A stretch of DNA of 64,000 bases, taken from contig NC_092798.1 of NCBI RefSeq assembly GCF_918797505.1, forward strand, positions 48,692,985 through 48,756,984, written 5' to 3'. A model generated the notes under the pieces. It did not search any database and was not told the origin of the DNA. It worked only from the letters and a program-made list of their open reading frames with translations. Source of the stretch: Bemisia tabaci (lineage: Eukaryota; Arthropoda; Insecta; Hemiptera; Aleyrodidae). The translations under genes and the position numbers were made by a program. Shown in pieces: positions 1-10,983 of this stretch (position 1 is the first letter of the stretch; every line of letters begins with the position of its first letter).

Positions 1-620
1 GACGAAGCCCTAATACGTTTCTACTATCGTAGACTGAGTCGACATTAGATTTTTCGTTTTTTAAAGTTTCTGTCTAAAAAAAATCCTTTTTTAAGGGTGT
101 ATTTTATATACCTAGATCTAAATCTCGTGTATACCGGCTTCATAAGTCCCTGCTCAGAATGGACAATCCGGGCAATTTGACACGGATTGATATTTCTAGG
201 GGTAGATGTCGAACAAAATTCCCCGACACTCAATTTTCATCAATTTGATGTTGGATGCCTCTTTACGACGTGTTCGTACACTTGTATCTAAAGCTCGTAT
301 ATGCCGGCCTCATATAACCCACAGGACGAATGTTTTTAGCAAAACCTTCGGTCAATTTGACCCAGCTTGAATATCTATAAGGATCAATAGTTTTGATCCG
401 CATGAATCCAAATTGAGAGAACTGATAGATCGTATTGATTCTTACTGATTCCATTAATACTGCAATAATTGCAGCTGATGCAAAACCATTAATGCCTATC
501 TTATAGATTGAAGGCGAATTTATCTCGCATTGAACTGAGCAAGAGTCTATGTCTACACTCGTCATTTCTAAAATGCTGGGATTGAGACCGCGTAACTAAT
601 GGTTGATCCAAACTAACGAG
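1..620. repeat. Imperfect tandem duplication, unit about 172 bp
   Basis: A block at about 108-200, running from ATCTAAATCTCGT through the TTTGACACGG region, recurs at about 280-372 with roughly 70-75% similarity by eye. No coding signal was seen; the small minus-strand frames here derive from the repeat. Confidence 0.4.
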
Positions 621-1568
621 GCACGATAAAATTGAAGAGGAAATTCAAAAAAAGAAAATAAGAAAGGCAATAGAAAAAACTTTTACAAAATCTAAATACA
701 TTTTAACAGGAAAATAAAAACTATTGAGCTATTCTCAGAGCACACTTGTCTTTAAGTATAAATATTGTTGCCGTTTATTATTCAGCCTTCGAGTGATTAT
801 TAAAAGGGTTTAATTATAAAGCCAATCATTTTCCGTTATCATAATAAAATAAAACCACATGATCGTCTAGCTGTGGATTTGTGATGTTAGTCCGCTCCCA
901 TGGTTTTTTTCGCACTGGCCGCGGAAGTTTAACCACAGCGCAACATGCTCTGAAACGTGTTGTGATACAAGGGGGTTAGGGAATAAAGGAGTGAGCGCAA
1001 AGCGCATTTTTTCGCGGCCCTAATTTCATTATTGCGAGGAGCGGAGACTCACGGACGAGGCAAGGGTTAATTGATAATGGGTCCTTTCAAAAGCTACGGT
1101 TAACACTTGGCGAAAATTGAATCTGACGGCATGAAATTCGTTAACTCCCTTTCCATTTACCAGTCGGGAAGGAAGTTGGAGGCGCAGGAAATCTGATAGC
1201 TGACCCAGATAAGTTACTCTAATCGCTGCCTACCTCTAATATGAGAGCTCTCCTCCGAGCGGCACTTAAAATAGGAAGCCAAGAGATGAATTAGCACAAC
1301 ACAGGAAAAAAAACCCGGTCGAACTGAGCGGGACAAAAGGGGCTGGTAGCATCATAATCCGTAAATTAATGTGCCAACCCATCGAGGCTCCTTGTGAAGG
1401 ATCCTCGAATCGTCGTTGCCAGATTAAAGGATTCCGTTATGTCGATCATGAAACTAAAAATAAGTCAGTACATAATTTTTAATATTTCAAAACGCTTCTT
1501 TTTTCTTTCTCCTTCTCTTTCTTCTTCTTTCTTTCTTCTTTCACGAGTACGAATTTGACAGTGATGAA
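621..1568. other. Unique AT-rich DNA with a pyrimidine tract
   Basis: No gene, palindrome or repeat match to the rest of the window was noticed, except a T/C-only microsatellite-like tract at about 1496-1542. Confidence 0.5.
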
Positions 1569-1824
1569 TGGACCGCTTTTAGCAAAAAAGAACCAAGCCA
1601 CATGAGCTATTGCCAAATTTAACCAGAAAATTAAATTTTTTACAAGAAAACGTTTGTGCGGACTCCTTTGAAAATTTTAAGGAATTCGCGATGTCCTATG
1701 CAGAAAATTCACTAGAATTTGCACAAAAATCCGCACAACCGGTTTTATGTAAAAAAAAACTAAATTGCCTAATTAAATGGCAATAGCTGATGTGGTTTGG
1801 TCCCTTTCTGCTCAACGTGGTCCA
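1569..1824. mobile_element. Family K palindromic MITE
   Basis: Inverted termini TGGACCGC... and ...GTGGTCCA enclose long complementary arms containing the AACCAAGCCACAT motif and an AT-rich centre. No coding capacity. Related copies are at 4745, 7997, 48310 and 59427. Confidence 0.75.
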
Positions 1825-3128
1825 AATGACAATTCAGTAGCCAAATAAATTGAAAAATTGTATGATGAAAATAGTTAAAATAGTTGTCAAAAGTAGCGAT
1901 CTCGTAGCGATAAATTGCAATGAAATTGCTATTTCGTATTCAAAAATCGAACATGACTATAAATAGCAAGTTCGTATTTCATAAGTACATTAAATTGCTA
2001 GGTATTTGGTAGAAGTCTTCTGGCAATAAACAGACGCATAAAATTGACTATAAATATCCTCTTTTCACTATTAATCTTGAGATTTTGCTACACGGGCGCT
2101 GAAGTAACAAAAAGTAATTACGAGAACTGAGTAAAATATTTTCCAAACCTCGGAGTTCATGTAAAATCGAAATGAGATAGTTAAGACGCATGATAAAAAA
2201 ACACAAATTTGTGTTCAGTTTCATCATATTCGATCGAAACTGTCTGACTGGGACTTTACACAAGTTCCAAACTATCGAAAATATTTAACCCACTGTTCTT
2301 TAGTTTGATTTTTTGAAAGCTGTAAACCGCATTACTAGGAAGAATTTTACGCTACTTCGAGCTTTTGGACCCCTCACTTTAATTTATTCGTCACAGTTAC
2401 ATTAAATTGAGTTGCATGATAAGTTTTATGAAGATATTTTCAAAAATATTCACCAGGGGATAGTGTTTTTGGCACTTTAGCTCAGCTTAGTAAAAAATGA
2501 GCAGTTTTGTCGAGTGGTCAGATTAAAACTAATCGTTGGTGAAGAAAATGCAGCGAGCAGTCACGCGGTAATAGGGGTGAAATAGATTTTGATCGGCACC
2601 CCAAATGGGGGAGGAAAAGGGATGAGATTACGGTCCGCGAGTTCATCTTTTTATTCAAACGACACCTAATTACATTACGACAATGGACTTGTAAAAACTG
2701 CTACAGTTTTCATGCAAAAACCCCGGTGGATTGTTGATATCTTGCCGCTCTGTGGGTCGAGGTAGAATTTTCCTAACCACGTCTTTGGGTGGCCAGACAT
2801 CTTACCCAATTTTGTTTGATCCAAATTTTTCACTGTCCCCTTATAAAGTTAGTCCGATAGTTTATTTTTGAGAGAAATGCTCTATGAACCAATAGTTTGC
2901 TTAGTCCAGTTATAAGCAATGGTATAACTGCTAAGATTTTGTCAAATAATGGAATGTAACCTTTAGATGCCCAAGCCAGATCAAATTGACCCTAGGATCG
3001 CTGAAAACACGTACTTCGCAGGTTCCATGGGACTGGTACATCCGAACTGAGATGTAGGTCTACAAATACATCTAATAAAAAAATAAGACATCAAATTGAA
3101 AAAAGTACACAATTTAATATCAACACAA
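1825..3128. other. Unique AT-rich DNA
   Basis: No gene or repeat relation was recognised. A 71-codon minus-strand frame at 2048-2263 has no recognisable features and is probably chance. Confidence 0.45.
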
Positions 3129-3690
3129 CCGAAGATAGGAGGGACATTTTTGGGTCTGGTTTTTATAAGTTTTCTCCCGAATCAGAGCGACAATTCATTG
3201 GCAGCATAGAGCTGAGCATCGCGAGCTCACGTATCGCGCCGTCGCGCCTTCAATTTTGCAGATGCAACACGGACATCCATCAAGCACGAATAGTCGTATC
3301 CCTGCGCCGTCATCAACGCGCGACATTTCCCTTGCTCTGTTCTCATGTTGTGTTGGTTCCGTCTGTCTTATTTGTAATGATGCTTCAAAAGCTACGTTAG
3401 CAAAACAGCCGAAGATAGAAAAGATGCAATCGGACCTTTTTTTTTTACCTTTTCTCTCGAATCCAAGCGATACCTCATTGACGGTATAGAGCGGAGCATC
3501 GCGTGCTCACGTCTCGCGCCGTAACGCCTTCATAATTTTGCAGATACAACACGGACACCCATCAAGCACGAATAGTATCTCTGCGCCGTCATCAAAGCGA
3601 GTCCTTTCTCTTACTCTAGTTCCATGTTGTGTCGGTTCTGTTTGGCTTATTTGATGCGGAGCTTAAAGGGCGACGTGAGCAACACAGCCA
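3129..3690. repeat. Two tandem copies of a ~281-bp repeat
   Basis: The block beginning GAAGATAG at 3129 restarts at about 3410 with the same order of landmarks: a GAGCATCGCG motif, CGCGCCGT, AATTTTGCAGAT, CAAGCACGAATAGT and TTGTGT.GGTTC. A related fragment lies at 58475-58600 and weaker ones at 30395, 30920 and 34670. It is a dispersed repeat that is partly tandem here. Confidence 0.7.
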
Positions 3691-3895
3691 AAGTATGACT
3701 CGGGTTAAATTAGTTGGTCAAACTAGGTATCGGGTTGAAAAAATTGGGTTAAAAAAACTCTTGGCGGCAAATTCAAGAATCATCATGTTTGTGCCACACA
3801 CCTTGTTTTACAGTGAAACGCACAAAAATAGAAGAAAGTCACAATTTTTATATTTTGCGAAACATGAAAAGGAACCGGAAGTTTTCAATATTTCA

Positions 3896-4003
3896 GAAAT
3901 TTCTGAAATTTCGTGAAATATTTCACGTGAAATTTCTGAAATTTCGTGAAATATTTCACGTGAAATTTCTGAAATTTCGTGAAATATTTCACGTGAAATT
4001 TCA
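3896..4003. repeat. 33-bp palindromic tandem repeat, about 3 copies
   Basis: The unit contains GTGAAATATTTCAC, itself a perfect palindrome, joined to TGAAATTTCTGAAATTTC. Three nearly identical units run back to back. Confidence 0.85.
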
Positions 4004-4610
4004 AGATTTCACTTTTTATGAAAGTTTTTCATCCTGGCCTCGTCCATCAATTCCGATAATCAGACCCGTGTGCGACGACCGGTGCTGGATGGATGCTCGA
4101 TGCGTGGATGAGCTGTTTGTGTTTGAAATTGAGCCCGCGCCCACCGGAGCCCGAGCCAGGGACAAGCTCGAGGACAGGGCATTTATAAACCTCTTGAAAA
4201 TGCCTCTCCGCCCTTCAACCCCCCCCCCCCCTCGCTCGGCGTCGACGATTCAACTACCCCTTTGTCGGGGATGAATTGAAATGAGACATGTTTTAAGTTT
4301 GTTTAGCGCGCGCGGCACGGCACGACGCGGACAGCCGTGGCGGACGGAGTCGCACCCCTCAAATCTCACCCCTTGTCGCCTCCCTCCGCCTCGAGCTCTC
4401 CGTATATCCTCACCTCCGTCGCCTCGTACAATAACCGAACCCGAAACGGGCTAATTTGTCGCTAATTTGCCAGCTTGTCTGTTTCCTTCGCGCTCGGGGT
4501 CTACCATAATAATGCTAAGTCGCACTGTCATTCGGGGCTTTGAAAGAAAAAAAACGAGAGGCGAATGTAAGTCATAAATGGACTACATGTTACAATGAGG
4601 GATTATTATT
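4004..4610. other. GC-rich unique island
   Basis: About 4050-4500 is GC- and CpG-rich (GCGCGCGGCACGG and similar) between AT-rich flanks. No splice-bounded exon with recognisable protein content was found. The 161-codon plus-strand frame here starts inside the 33-bp repeat and is not convincing. Confidence 0.4.
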
Positions 4611-5012
4611 TGGACTACATTTCGAAATTAGGAACTACAATCTCTAGCTCATTTTAGAAGCAACATATGTGTCATTGGTGTCCTGTAAGTGTTATTATCT
4701 ATGATCCAGAAGTTACGGTTCATAACTGGAAAATGAAGTCCACTTGGACCCGCTTTAAGTAGAAAAAAACTAAGCCGTATCAACTACTACCTTAACTCGG
4801 CACTTTCATTGTTTACAAGGAAACGGTTGTGCGGATTTTTGTGAACATTTCAGCGAATTTCCAGCATAGCACGAAGCAACTTTTTTCAAAGGGATCCACA
4901 AAAACGTTCTCTTGTAAACATTTAAATTGCACAGTTAAATTTGGCAATAGCTTGTGGCTTGGTACCTTTCTGCTTAACGCGGTCCATTTGGACTACATTT
5001 TGAAATTAGTTT
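4611..5012. mobile_element. Family J palindrome abutted by family K
   Basis: J (4611-4743) starts TGGACTACATTT, has the intact centre AACATATGTGTC, and ends with the complementary arm. K (4745-4986, TGGACC...GGTCCA) follows directly. A second J left end starts at 4987, suggesting K inserted at a J/J boundary. Confidence 0.65.
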
Positions 5013-5027
5013 GAGGGGTTGCTCTAA

Positions 5028-5205
5028 CAGACAAATAGCGAAAATGATGGACTAACTGTGAGATCTTTCATGAGTTTCCGTTGGTTTATGTCTATTATTT
5101 ATCTCAATTTTTCCATTGCAACCGCCCGTTAAGACCAATAGGATCACTTCATTTTCCCTTTGTCTACTGCTTTATCCATCAATTTTAATAATCAGCCCGC
5201 TGGCG
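5028..5205. mobile_element. Family F element, truncated
   Basis: Contains the F landmarks: a GATGGACTAAC-like centre, TCCATTGCAACCGCCCG, CCAATAGGATC, and TTTGTCTACTGCTTTATC leading to AATCAGCCCGCTG. The left arm is missing. Confidence 0.55.
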
Positions 5206-5359
5206 CAAACATCAGGAAGCTGCGCGAAAGCTGTCGAGGGCTTTTCCACCGTTCGGAATTCGAGGAAACCGAGTGGAATAAATAATAATCTAATCTTCGG
5301 ATGTCGGTTGCATTTTCCACTAAGGACTCACCGCAAGTGTAATTTACTGACGAGATAAC

Positions 5360-5760
5360 AAATGTATTTACGCGCAGTTCCTAAACCCCTGTTCCCCATC
5401 ACACCGCTGAGGAGAGGCATTACACCGCCGCCGGAGAAAAGAAAAATGATTGTGCCGCTCCCCTCGGCTCTCATCCCCCTCTATTTTCTCCGACTTTTCA
5501 TCTGCGTTTTCTTCTTTCGTTTTTTTCCTCTCTTTCCCGTCGTGTCGCTCGCTCCTCCATTTCCGCTTTCCGGTGATGGATGTGTCTGTTTCCGTTTCCG
5601 TCATCGAAAGCTAACCATTTTTCCGATGCCACTTTCACGTCCTTCCCCCACAAAAAAGGAAACTCCATTTCGGAACAATAAAAAATGAAGGGAAAGGGAT
5701 GAGTGTTGCGAGAGGGCGTAACAGAAAGGAGAGGGCTTTCTTCCATCGGGTAATTTGTTG
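5360..5760. other. Pyrimidine-rich segment
   Basis: The strand is biased to C/T (for example TTTTTTCCTCTCTTTCCC), which opens several overlapping frames on both strands. Low complexity explains them; no gene is supported. Confidence 0.4.
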
Positions 5761-6114
5761 AAATTCAGAAGAAGACAATAGATCGTTAAATCCAATTTAG
5801 GATCGCCAAAAACTTACGTTTCCAAATGAAACAATTCTTGGTGAAAAAAATGTCCTGAAATTTGAATAACTGCATTAAAGATAACATTTGATTATCCTCA
5901 AAAGCATATCTTGGATACGAATATTCGTGCTGAACGGCTGGCAGTGTTGCATACCTAAAAAATTGAAGGCTAACGGATTTTTAGTTCCACTCTAAATAGG
6001 CTACGTCTCTTACGTTTCATTACGAGCTTGTACATCAAACAGTGTCGACTCTTTGCAAGAAGCACTATTCTGCAACTCTAAGCCAACTACCTTGTCTGAA
6101 TTTGACAGGCTAAC

Positions 6115-6367
6115 CTGCCGTGGTGAGGAAAAACGCCGTGTGAGACTTAGGGCCTTGCCAAATTCCTTCTCATGAAATATGGATTTTCAGGAAAATCTGT
6201 GAATATTTTTTTATAAATTTTTAGAGGATTTTATTCACCGTTCAATGGGAAGTATTTGATAATTACAAGGAAAGGTACTTGTAAACTTCCTTCAAAATAC
6301 ATGTTTTATTATGAAAAATCTGGCTACGCCCGAAGGTTCATACGCCGTTTTCCCTTTAGGACGACAG
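6115..6367. mobile_element. Family B MITE
   Basis: The left end CTGCCGTGGTGAGGAAAAACG pairs with a right end reading CGCCGTTTTCCC...GACAG. Flanks TAAC and TAAT approximate the 4-bp target duplication seen at better copies. Interior is AT-rich and non-coding. Confidence 0.7.
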
Positions 6368-6459
6368 TAATATCCCACTAAGAATCACGAGACGCCAGCA
6401 CAACGATGCTCGACTCATCGTCCCATCAACGCGTCCATTTTCTAGCGGCCCTATTTTTC

Positions 6460-6830
6460 TCGCTCTATAGTGGTGACGGAGGCGGTGACCTGGCGTGCTT
6501 TGCAATAAATCTATTGATCTGTCATTTGAACCCATGAAAGCGGATCGATGAATATGGTGTCCGCAGCAAGCACTTAAATAATAGATTCTTTACCATAGCT
6601 TCAAATGGGGAAATATTGATAATAATCGGTCATTCTCTTCGCTCTACGGTGGTAAAGTAACGGCGTGGCAAGCTTTGCTATAAATCGATTGATCTGCCAT
6701 TTAAACCCATGAAAAAGGATCGATACATATGGTCTCAACAACGAACGCCTTAATAATCGATCCTCTACCATAGCTTCAAATGAGAGAATATCGATAGTAA
6801 TCGATGATTCAGGCTTGGTGACTGATAAAG
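6460..6830. mobile_element. Two family C (hAT-like) units in tandem
   Basis: Two ~178-bp units each carry GGCGTG.(C)AAGCTTTGC-type left ends, a GATCTG(C)CATTTAAACC-like stretch, and CCATAGCTTCAAATG. The second ends at GGTGACTGATAA. They are decayed compared with the copies at 10814 and 52068. Confidence 0.65.
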
Positions 6831-6837
6831 TCAAGCG

Positions 6838-7311
6838 CGCGGCGCCGTGAATTAAAAGTTACGGGGTGCAGATAAACGCGGGGCAATTAACGGGTCTTGA
6901 TGGCGCGCGGGCCGGCGGGGCGGGCTGCGGGTCGCGGGGCAGGGGCCGGGGAAAAAGTAAGAAGAGGGATGAAAAGAGATGAGCGGCGGGTTTTGATTGG
7001 CTCCGGGGACCACAATGAAGTTCCTCCCCTAACGGAATGCCCCCGCCGCGCCCGCCGCCAGCCATCTCGCGCCCTCGCGGATGCTGCCGAGGACCCCGCC
7101 GCGCCGACTCCGCCAAACCCCGCCAGCGCCCCTACCCTCGAGCTCTTTCGGTTTCGGACCGCGGTGCTAAGACGGACACATTTGATAGAGGTTCGCCCGG
7201 TTATGAGGAATGGATTTTGTTAGGCTTCAGCGAATCGATGATTATGACAGTAATACACAAATTAGCCCGAGTAATTGGACCGCGCTAAGCAGAAAGGAAA
7301 CAAGGTACATT
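6838..7311. repeat. GC-rich segmental duplication, copy 1
   Basis: A GC-rich block (GGGGCAATTAACGGGTCTTG and onwards) ends in a truncated family K left end at 7276. It is repeated at 7457-8032 in the same order with many one-base indels. Frames on both strands are compositional and shift between the copies, so the block is not coding. Confidence 0.8.
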
Positions 7312-7456
7312 ACGACGGTGAAACTACCGAACCACGTATCTCGGTTTGCGACGTCGCAGACTTCCTGTCATACTTTATTTTTTAAATGAAAAACTACTTA
7401 ACTTAATCCAGTCTTGAAAATTTCTGTGATTTTTCTCTTTGTGCGGAAAAATTCCG
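7312..7456. mobile_element. Family D/E fragment
   Basis: Carries CACGTATCTCGGTTTGCGACG and GCAGACTTCCTGTCATAC, the left arm of the D/E palindromes, but stops at TTGTGCGGAAAAATTCC with no complementary arm. Confidence 0.6.
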
Positions 7457-8032
7457 CGCGGCGCGTGAATTAAAGTTAGGGGTGCAGATAACGCGGGGCA
7501 ATTAACGGGTCTTGATGCTGCGGGCGGCGGGGCGGGCTGCGGGTGCGGGCAGGGGCGGGGAAAAAGTAAGAAGAGGGATGAAAGAGATGAGCGGCGGGTT
7601 TGATTGGCTCGGGGACCACAATGAAGTTCCTCCCTAACGGAATGCCCACGCCGCGCCCGCCGCCAGCCATCTCGCGCCCTCGCGGATGCTGCAGGACCCC
7701 GCCGCGCGACTCCGCCAAACCCCGCCAGCCCCGACCCTGGAGCTGTTTCCGGTTTCGGAACCGCGGTGGTTACGAGGGACACATTTGACGTATTCTGCCA
7801 AACGGAATTGGATCATGACGTGAATCCTGTTTGCATACATTATTATGCGTCTCAGAGTTCATGTCTTAATGCACGCAGCTCCGTTTTGCACAAATACGTC
7901 CATTTGTGAAGAGGGTCGCCGGTTATAGAGAATGGATTTTGTAGGCTTCACCGAATCAATGATTTTATGACAGTAATACCTAATTAGCCGAGTAATTGGA
8001 CCGCGCTAAGCAGAAAGGAACCAACCACATCA
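7457..8032. repeat. GC-rich segmental duplication, copy 2, with family L insert
   Basis: Repeats 6838-7311 at high similarity. Most differences are single-base losses in short homopolymers. At 7787-7902 it is interrupted by a family L palindrome, which is absent from copy 1 at the matching point (about 7185). Confidence 0.8.
7787..7902. mobile_element. Family L palindrome
   Basis: Inverted ends GACGTATTCTGCCAAACGG and AAATACGTC. CATTTG occurs on both sides, consistent with a target duplication of about 6 bp; the empty site is preserved at about 7185. Sister copies are at 36337, 47158 and 63018. Confidence 0.75.
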
Positions 8033-8293
8033 GTTGATTTTGCATAATGTTAATTATGGGCAGTATTTAATATTTTACGGTAAAAAATGGTTTAAGTGTC
8101 GAGAGATTTGTGTGGCAAAATTCATTCAGATGAATTTAGTGCTTAGTCTGGCAGTCAGAGCGAAAAGCGAATTCCTTGAAGGCATTTATCAAATTGAATT
8201 CCGCACAAACGCCCTCTTACAAAAAATTAAATTGCCTCATTAAATTCGGCAATAGCTTCTGTAGTTTGGTTTCTTTCTGCTAGACGCGGTCCA
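7997..8293. mobile_element. Family K MITE
   Basis: TGGACCGCGCTAAGCAGAAA at the left and the complementary ...GACGCGGTCCA at the right. The long inner palindrome is interrupted by AT-rich sequence. Its left end is part of duplicated copy 2. Confidence 0.75.
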
Positions 8294-8654
8294 ATTTAAC
8301 TAAAAAAATACAAGAAAACGGTTAACCAAGGCCAGAAAAAACTAACACAAAACCCGGGACGTTTCGGGGTGTTTCAACACCCTCCTCGACCAGGAAAACA
8401 TAAACATATAAAAAATCACCAAAGATTATGATTCTTTGTAATATTTTAAATATTTATATCTCTGGGCCGAGGAATGGGGTTGAAAACACTGCAAACACGT
8501 CCCAGGCTTTCTGTCTCTTGTTTTTTAGCCTAGGTTATTCGTTTTGTGTTTTTAGTTAAATTATTATATTTAAAAAAAATATATGATGTTGTACAGTATT
8601 ACAAATAAAAGAACCGCAATTATACAACACTTGATTAGCTTTTAGCTGACACCC
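8294..8654. other. Unique AT-rich DNA
   Basis: Nothing recognised except a small hairpin (GGGTGTTTCAACACCC) near 8368. Confidence 0.4.
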
Positions 8655-8895
8655 AAATTCGTCGTTTCCTTCACGAAAGAACATAACTACATTTCAATGT
8701 TGCCAAATTATTCCTCGAAAAATTGGCTGTTTAACAGGATAATTCGAGAACATCTAATTGAAAATGTCACCATTTTGTCTTCTGATAGTAAGTAAAAAGT
8801 AGACTAGTTTTTTACCAATATCACGCAGGTTTACTTTCGTAAAAAATGTAATTGTTTGAGTGGATTCTGCAACCTTGGAATGGAGTTACGTTCAG
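8655..8895. mobile_element. Family Q palindrome, short form
   Basis: Left end CGTCGTTTCCTTCACGAAAG, then AACATAACTACATTTCAATG and TTGCCAAAT. The right side has GCAACCTTGGAATG and GAGTTACGTTC, the complementary arm. The outermost right bases are lost. Confidence 0.65.
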
Positions 8896-9320
8896 TGAAA
8901 ATTTGAAAATCTTGATCATAAGGCAAACTATTATCAAGCAAAATTAACGTACTCATAACAATATATTTATGAAGACAAAATATGAAGTGAATTCGACTTA
9001 GTTCCCTAATTTAAGAGGCTCTTCAGTTTAAATGTAAAACGCTTTCTTTTGGTCTCTTCATATTATCTTTAATCCATCGCAACGACTCCTCATCTAAATA
9101 GATATCGAGATCACTTCGAGGCACCTTTTTTTAAAATTCTACAATCGGATGATGTGGCAACAGGGATGATTGGATCATTTGACAGTTTTTTTTCTGCAAC
9201 TGAACCTTTTAAGATGCTGGATTCCGATAGCGTTTACACAAATGGATGATCTGATCAGCCGGCGGCAGCCCGTGCCATGTATCGGTGGACCTATCACTCG
9301 ACATTCCTACCTTTCACTCT
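8896..9320. other. Unique DNA before the candidate exon
   Basis: No repeat relation or gene noticed. GC content rises towards 9240-9320. Confidence 0.35.
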
Positions 9321-9326
9321 CAACAG

Positions 9327-9449
9327 ATGGCCTGCGCCTGCGCTGAAGAGGATACCTTCTTGGAGAATGTTTGTCACCTTCTCCGCCTCCTCTCCCGAAC
9401 CGATGACCTGAAAATCATCGGGGAAATCATTGCTAAGTCGAAGATTTAA
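9327..9449 (+). CDS. Candidate terminal exon, unknown protein
   Basis: A pyrimidine-rich stretch ends in CAACAG at 9321-9326, an acceptable splice acceptor. The next base opens a 40-codon frame (starting ATG GCC TGC) that ends at TAA 9447-9449. The residues include EEDTFLENVCHLLRLLSR and KIIGEIIAKSK. The composition is amphipathic and protein-like, and GC content rises over this interval relative to the AT-rich flanks. The same frame is open back to about 9255, so the true left edge is uncertain. No family is recognised and no partner exon is seen nearby. It may be part of a gene whose other exons are distant, an exon fragment copied by a transposon, or chance. Confidence 0.25.
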   Translation: MACACAEEDTFLENVCHLLRLLSRTDDLKIIGEIIAKSKI

Positions 9450-9514
9450 TAGAAATAGATGGATGGCTTCTGAAAATACAGAAGTCTCCTCAAATGCAAT
9501 GTTTCAAAATATCG

Positions 9515-9632
9515 TATCTCCTCTGACGTAAGGGCGTATTTCTATTTCCACATGAGCCTCAGAATGCATGAAATTATATGTAAAACAGGGCTCACGTGAA
9601 AATTGAGGTATACTTTTACGTCTGAGGAGCGA
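9515..9632. mobile_element. Decayed family L palindrome
   Basis: Retains GGGCGTATTTCTAT, ACATGAGCCTCAG and CAGGGCTCACGTG in the family L order, but the arms are degraded. Confidence 0.4.
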
Positions 9633-9699
9633 TGTTATAATATCCACACTCAACTTCCATGTAAAGGTGGTTGTGGTGGGTAGGACCAACGAGCAGTTT

Positions 9700-10226
9700 T
9701 CAAAGAGTATAGTATCAATGGACTGATTTTTGAAATTGTAGACAAAGCTATAGATGAAGAGACATAAGAAAAATAGAGCGATTCGTCTATAGTTGAAATG
9801 GGTGGTTGCCATAGACAAAAACGGAAAAAGAGGTTGCTGTTAGTTAGTTGCTGCTTACTTCTTTTCGTCGTATCCATTACAAATTGAAAAAACGTAACTT
9901 CATTTCATTTTTACCCAATTTCTCCTTGCAAACATCACACAACTAGAAAGATCTGTTGAATTTTAAATGGAAAAATTCACTGATTTTTCCTCAGATTTCA
10001 TGCTAATCAGAAAAATGTTGGATACAAATTGGACAGGTTAATTTTTTAAAATAAATCAATTGCTCGAGTTAATTCGGCAACTTTAAAATAGAGTTACGTT
10101 TCTTAGTCCCGAATACGACGTTTTGTGCATTGCAACTGCCCACTTTCATCGAAAGGATCGCTTCATTTTTTCTATGTCCGCTTTGTCTGTCACTTCGTCT
10201 GTCAATTCCGATGATCAGCCCGCTGT
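9700..10226. mobile_element. Family F element split by a nested family Q element
   Basis: F left arm (9700-9866: TTGTAGACAAAGCTATAG, GGTGGTTGCCATAGACAAA) and F right arm (10124-10226: GCATTGCAACTGCCCAC, TTTGTCTGTC, GATGATCAGCCCGCTG) flank Q at 9867-10123. Q ends are CGTCGTAT and ATACGACG, flanked by TTTT on both sides. Confidence 0.7.
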
Positions 10227-10345
10227 CGCTGTCCTACCGCGTTTTCCTGAGACATAGAGAATTAGGCTCTCAGACTCGATTTTATGCCCACTGACATCCA
10301 TCAGCACCAAGAGGAAAAAACCTAACCACCGTATCAGCCCCCTAA

Positions 10346-10511
10346 AAGCACGGCGTGAGTGCTCGATTATCGATATTTCCCCATTTGAAGCTGTGGCAAA
10401 GAATCGATTATTAAGGTGTTCGTTGCGAACACCTTGTCTATCGATCCTTTTCCATAGGTTTAAATGGCAGATCAATCGGTATATATCGCAAAGCATGCCA
10501 CACCACTGACG
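10346..10511 (-). mobile_element. Family C hAT-like MITE
   Basis: Reverse-oriented copy: begins CACGGCGTGAGTG and ends AAAGCATGCCACACCACTG. The interior has CCATTTGAAGCTGTGGCAAA and GGTTTAAATGGCAGATCAAT. No clear target duplication. Confidence 0.75.
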
Positions 10512-10813
10512 CACCCTCCTTCCCGTTGAACGTTTTCCACCAATCTTCAAACATTTTTCAAACGCCTGAGGCTGAATTTAATTTGCGACTCTGATGAAGT
10601 AATGATTTGAGATAAGTATATGACCTCTTCCCCTGCCTCCATTCCTCCTCTTTTTTCCTCCAGTTGGAGTACATAATGAACAGAGCTTTCTTTTAACGCT
10701 CCGAATATTGTTGCTTTAAAAGCTCCTTCGCGCGGCTGAAAGTAAATTAAAAGCTCGTCCGAGGCTGGGCGGTAATATTTGAACCACTTCGGAGCTTCGC
10801 GTCCCATTATAAT

Positions 10814-10975
10814 CTGTGGTGGCGTGCTTTGCGATACATCGATTGATCTGTCATTTAAACCTATGGCAAAGGATCGATAAACAGGGTGTTCGCAGCGAAC
10901 ACCTCAATAATAGATTCCTTACCATAGCTTCAAATGGGAAAATATCGACGTATCGCAAAGCACCCCACGCCACTG
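10814..10975 (+). mobile_element. Family C hAT-like MITE with intact 8-bp TSD
   Basis: 162-bp element with ~25-bp inverted ends (CTGTGGTGGCGTGCTTTGCG and its complement ending CACGCCACTG). Perfect 8-bp duplications ATTATAAT lie at 10806-10813 and 10976-10983. hAT transposases leave 8-bp duplications, so the family is assigned to hAT. No transposase. Confidence 0.92.
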
Positions 10976-10983
10976 ATTATAAT

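Noticed and set aside
6859..7782. Proline/arginine-rich frames (85-135 codons) in the GC-rich duplication
   Set aside because: Frame and residues change between the two copies through one-base indels, which is incompatible with purifying selection on a protein.
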